From Shewanella sp. MBTL60-007 (GTDB taxonomy: Bacteria > Pseudomonadota > Gammaproteobacteria > Enterobacterales > Shewanellaceae), in contig NZ_BPET01000011.1 of the NCBI RefSeq assembly GCF_019654915.1, positions 1 through 64,000 on the forward strand: a stretch of DNA of 64,000 nucleotides. The letters are read 5' to 3'. The notes under the pieces are model-generated. The model did not search any database and was not told where the DNA came from. It saw nothing but the letters and a program-made list of their open reading frames with translations. Both the position numbers and the translations under genes were made by a program. This document shows, piece by piece, positions 63,201-64,000 of this stretch (within the stretch, counting starts at the first letter, position 1; each line of letters starts with the position of its first letter).

Positions 63201-63877
63201 TTTCAGAGTTGGTTGAAGATGACGCATATAAAACCTTTCAGGCAGACGATGATGGAATCATTCCGCTCAACGAGCAAGAATGGTTCAAAGACGACGTAAC
63301 CAACCGCTTCCGCGAGTTTGTTCAGGTTGTATGGGGCGAAGAGCATCTGCAAGAAAATCTCGATTTTGTCGCAGAATCACTATGCCTAAACGCCATTAAA
63401 CCGAAAAAATCTGAATCAGCTCTTGAGACGATCCGCCGTTATTTATCAACTCAATTCTACAAAGACCACCTGAAGACTTACAAAAAACGCCCTATTTATT
63501 GGCTGTTTAGCTCAGGTAAACAAAAGGCTTTTGAGTGTCTGGTGTATTTGCATCGCTACAACGAGGGCACGCTTTCTCGTATGCGTACCGAGTATGTCAC
63601 CCCGTTACTAGGCAAATACGATGCTTATGCAGAGCAGCTTGAGAAGCAGATTGAAACGGCAGACTCGACCAGTGAAGCGAACCGCTTCAAGAAAGAGTTG
63701 GATGCTTTAATCAAGAAACAGGTTGAGCTACGAGAGTTTGATGACAAGCTAAAACACTATGCCGATATGCGTATTTCACTGGATCTTGATGATGGTGTGA
63801 AAGTGAATTACGGCAAGTTTGGTGATCTGCTGGCTGATGTTAAGGCCATTACCGGTTCTACCCCGGAGGTTAACTAA
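60215..63877 (+). CDS. pglX: BREX adenine methyltransferase PglX
   Basis: 1220 residues. SAM motif DPACGSG (310-316) and the N6-adenine motif NPPY (510-513) are intact. It methylates the BREX recognition site on host DNA and also participates in defence. The N-terminal (to about residue 505) and C-terminal (from about residue 1010) parts look like typical BREX PglX and share the composition of the rest of the operon. The segment from about residue 507 to 1005 (61735-63235) is much more AT-rich, which suggests replacement of the target-recognition region. Stop overlaps the pglZ start. Confidence 0.95.
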   Translation: MNTNNIKKYAPKARREFMDAVAKRLNTFGITANKKGELQIAEANLQGSVLQIAGNSFDGKLAEPRKRIVARSQKLGYAQLIEQVAYTWFNRLCAIRYMEIHDYLGHGFRVLSHPDNPKGFEIIDHAQDAADELGLDRARIIELKLAGNKDEELYRELLLGQCHKLHEAMPFLFDALDDETELLLPDNLTRTDSILRGLVDGIPEEDWQQVEVIGWLYQFYISEKKDQVMGKVVKSEDIPAATQLFTPNWIVKYLVQNSVGRQWLQTYPDSAIKTQMEYYIEPAEQSDEVNQQLKAITPESIEPETIKVLDPACGSGHILIEAYNVLKAIYEERGFRSRDIPKMILENNLYGLDIDDRAAQLSGFALMMMARDDDKRIFTRNVRLNVLSLQESNHIDLPTLWKALNLSGSWQSGTSQGLFSDDDQDLSSFNADNRYQLLKRTLARFTQAKTFGSLIDVPSDDHEQLKDLLSTLVELQESGDSMQKPAAKQLIEIVHQALVLSIRYDAVIANPPYMGRSYYNNNLKKYIDSNFELVKENIFSVFMDRAFKLLVPGGFNAQINMHAWMFISRFEKYRHVLLKEYSLDSMLHLGPNTFPEITGEVVQNTAFVYLNMCVKDHVSTIHRLVDGDSAEKKDNFIARSGKYNFKCVDFLNIDGSPFVYWASSAIYDAFSNFDSAGQYIKTREGLATANNDLFLRSWYEVDDDAIANLNGNAGQKKWFPYNKGGGERRWYGYLDLLVNWGNDGEEIKNNIDPITGRVRSHNYNGEYAFREGFTWSGISSAGFSVRYVPQGYMFDAKGPMGFSSSDNLFPFMAFFNCKITTFLMSMLAPTLDFKLGHVLKLPLQPTCDDACLAENAKRCIEIAKNDWDSFEISRDFLRHSLLDCGSTIQESVNNHLRASKVLVDELKDLEHRNNSILLERYGLHHEMKPDVSLRDVTLQCNPEYRYSAYKGEIASNVLFVSDLTAELLSYSIGCMMGRYSLDRKGLVYARSQGRGFSELVEDDAYKTFQADDDGIIPLNEQEWFKDDVTNRFREFVQVVWGEEHLQENLDFVAESLCLNAIKPKKSESALETIRRYLSTQFYKDHLKTYKKRPIYWLFSSGKQKAFECLVYLHRYNEGTLSRMRTEYVTPLLGKYDAYAEQLEKQIETADSTSEANRFKKELDALIKKQVELREFDDKLKHYADMRISLDLDDGVKVNYGKFGDLLADVKAITGSTPEVN

Positions 63878-64000
63878 TGCAGATTAGTGAACTGGCGCAA
63901 GGCGTCGCTGCAAAACTCGAACAGAGCCGCATTGTGTTTTGGTATGACCCAGAGCAAAGCTTTACTGAAGAGCTTGAGCATTTAGCTAATTCTTTATCGC
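63877..64000 (+). CDS. pglZ: BREX alkaline-phosphatase-like protein PglZ (5' end, partial)
   Basis: Starts MQISELAQGVAAKLEQSRIVFWYDPEQSF and runs off the window after about 41 residues. The start overlaps the pglX stop (TAATG), and CGGAGG lies just upstream. The FWYDPE motif and position identify it as PglZ. The rest, and probably brxL, lie downstream. Confidence 0.85.
   Translation, partial: MQISELAQGVAAKLEQSRIVFWYDPEQSFTEELEHLANSLS

Larger units (their letters stand above)
44640..64000. mobile_element. SXT/R391-family ICE, left portion (continues past window)
   Basis: The insertion site in prfC, the 413-residue tyrosine integrase, the xis/int tail-to-tail arrangement, the srpR-srpM pair, the oriT-mobI region and rumBA are in the order of the conserved left part of SXT/R391 elements. 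BREX cargo follows. Conjugation genes and attR lie outside. Confidence 0.92.

Noticed and set aside
52646..64000. BREX cluster as a wholly new defence system
   Set aside because: Each gene matches a known BREX type 1 component or the known accessory BrxR/BrxU, so novelty is limited to details such as the PglX mosaic.

Overview
The window is gammaproteobacterial, most likely Shewanella. The conserved gene order, protein sequences and tRNA-containing transcription/translation cluster point there, but no species-level marker was identified. It has two parts. Positions 1 to about 44,640 are host chromosome. From about 44,640 to the end is the left part of an integrative and conjugative element (ICE) of the SXT/R391 family, inserted in the 5' end of prfC.

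Host part. 1-4,200 is an AT-rich accessory stretch with a large membrane protein of unknown function, an exported protein built from four 32-residue tandem repeats, and a doubtful short ORF. 4,592-10,003 holds a purine-type permease, the proline pathway pair proB-proA, a small membrane protein and an EamA-type transporter. 10,233-14,329 is a heat-shock block: a sigma-32-like promoter, dnaK and dnaJ, followed by an M48 lipoprotein peptidase. Next come fklB, dapB, carA-carB, greA, an exported hypothetical protein, secD-secF, yhbY (opposite strand), rlmE-ftsH, folP-glmM and tpiA-secG. A tRNA-Leu(GAG) and the initiator tRNA-fMet precede rimP-nusA-infB-rbfA-truB-rpsO-pnp, interrupted by a GGDEF/EAL gene on the other strand. 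nlpI is the last complete host gene.

ICE part. prfC is cut after about 21 codons at 44,579-44,640. The element then shows an attL arm with imperfect direct repeats, xis and int (tail to tail), a ParM-like partition pair (srpR, srpM), an oriT-like repeat region followed by mobI, and the SOS-controlled rumA-rumB polymerase V genes with a canonical LexA box. A palindrome-rich intergenic region, a DEDDh exonuclease and a small conserved ORF follow. The last 11.4 kb is cargo: a type 1 BREX phage-defence operon in the order brxR, brxA, brxB, brxC, brxU (GmrSD-like type IV restriction), pglX and the start of pglZ. Since pglZ is cut by the window end, the rest of BREX (presumably pglZ and brxL), the transfer genes and the right ICE end lie outside.

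BREX on SXT-family elements and BrxU inside BREX are already described in the literature. The least expected sequence-level signal is that the middle of pglX (about 61,735-63,235), where target recognition is expected, is much more AT-rich than its flanks. This suggests a specificity-domain swap. Other structured, unexplained DNA is the attL repeat pair, the oriT/srp repeats and the hairpin-dense region at 50,650-51,110.
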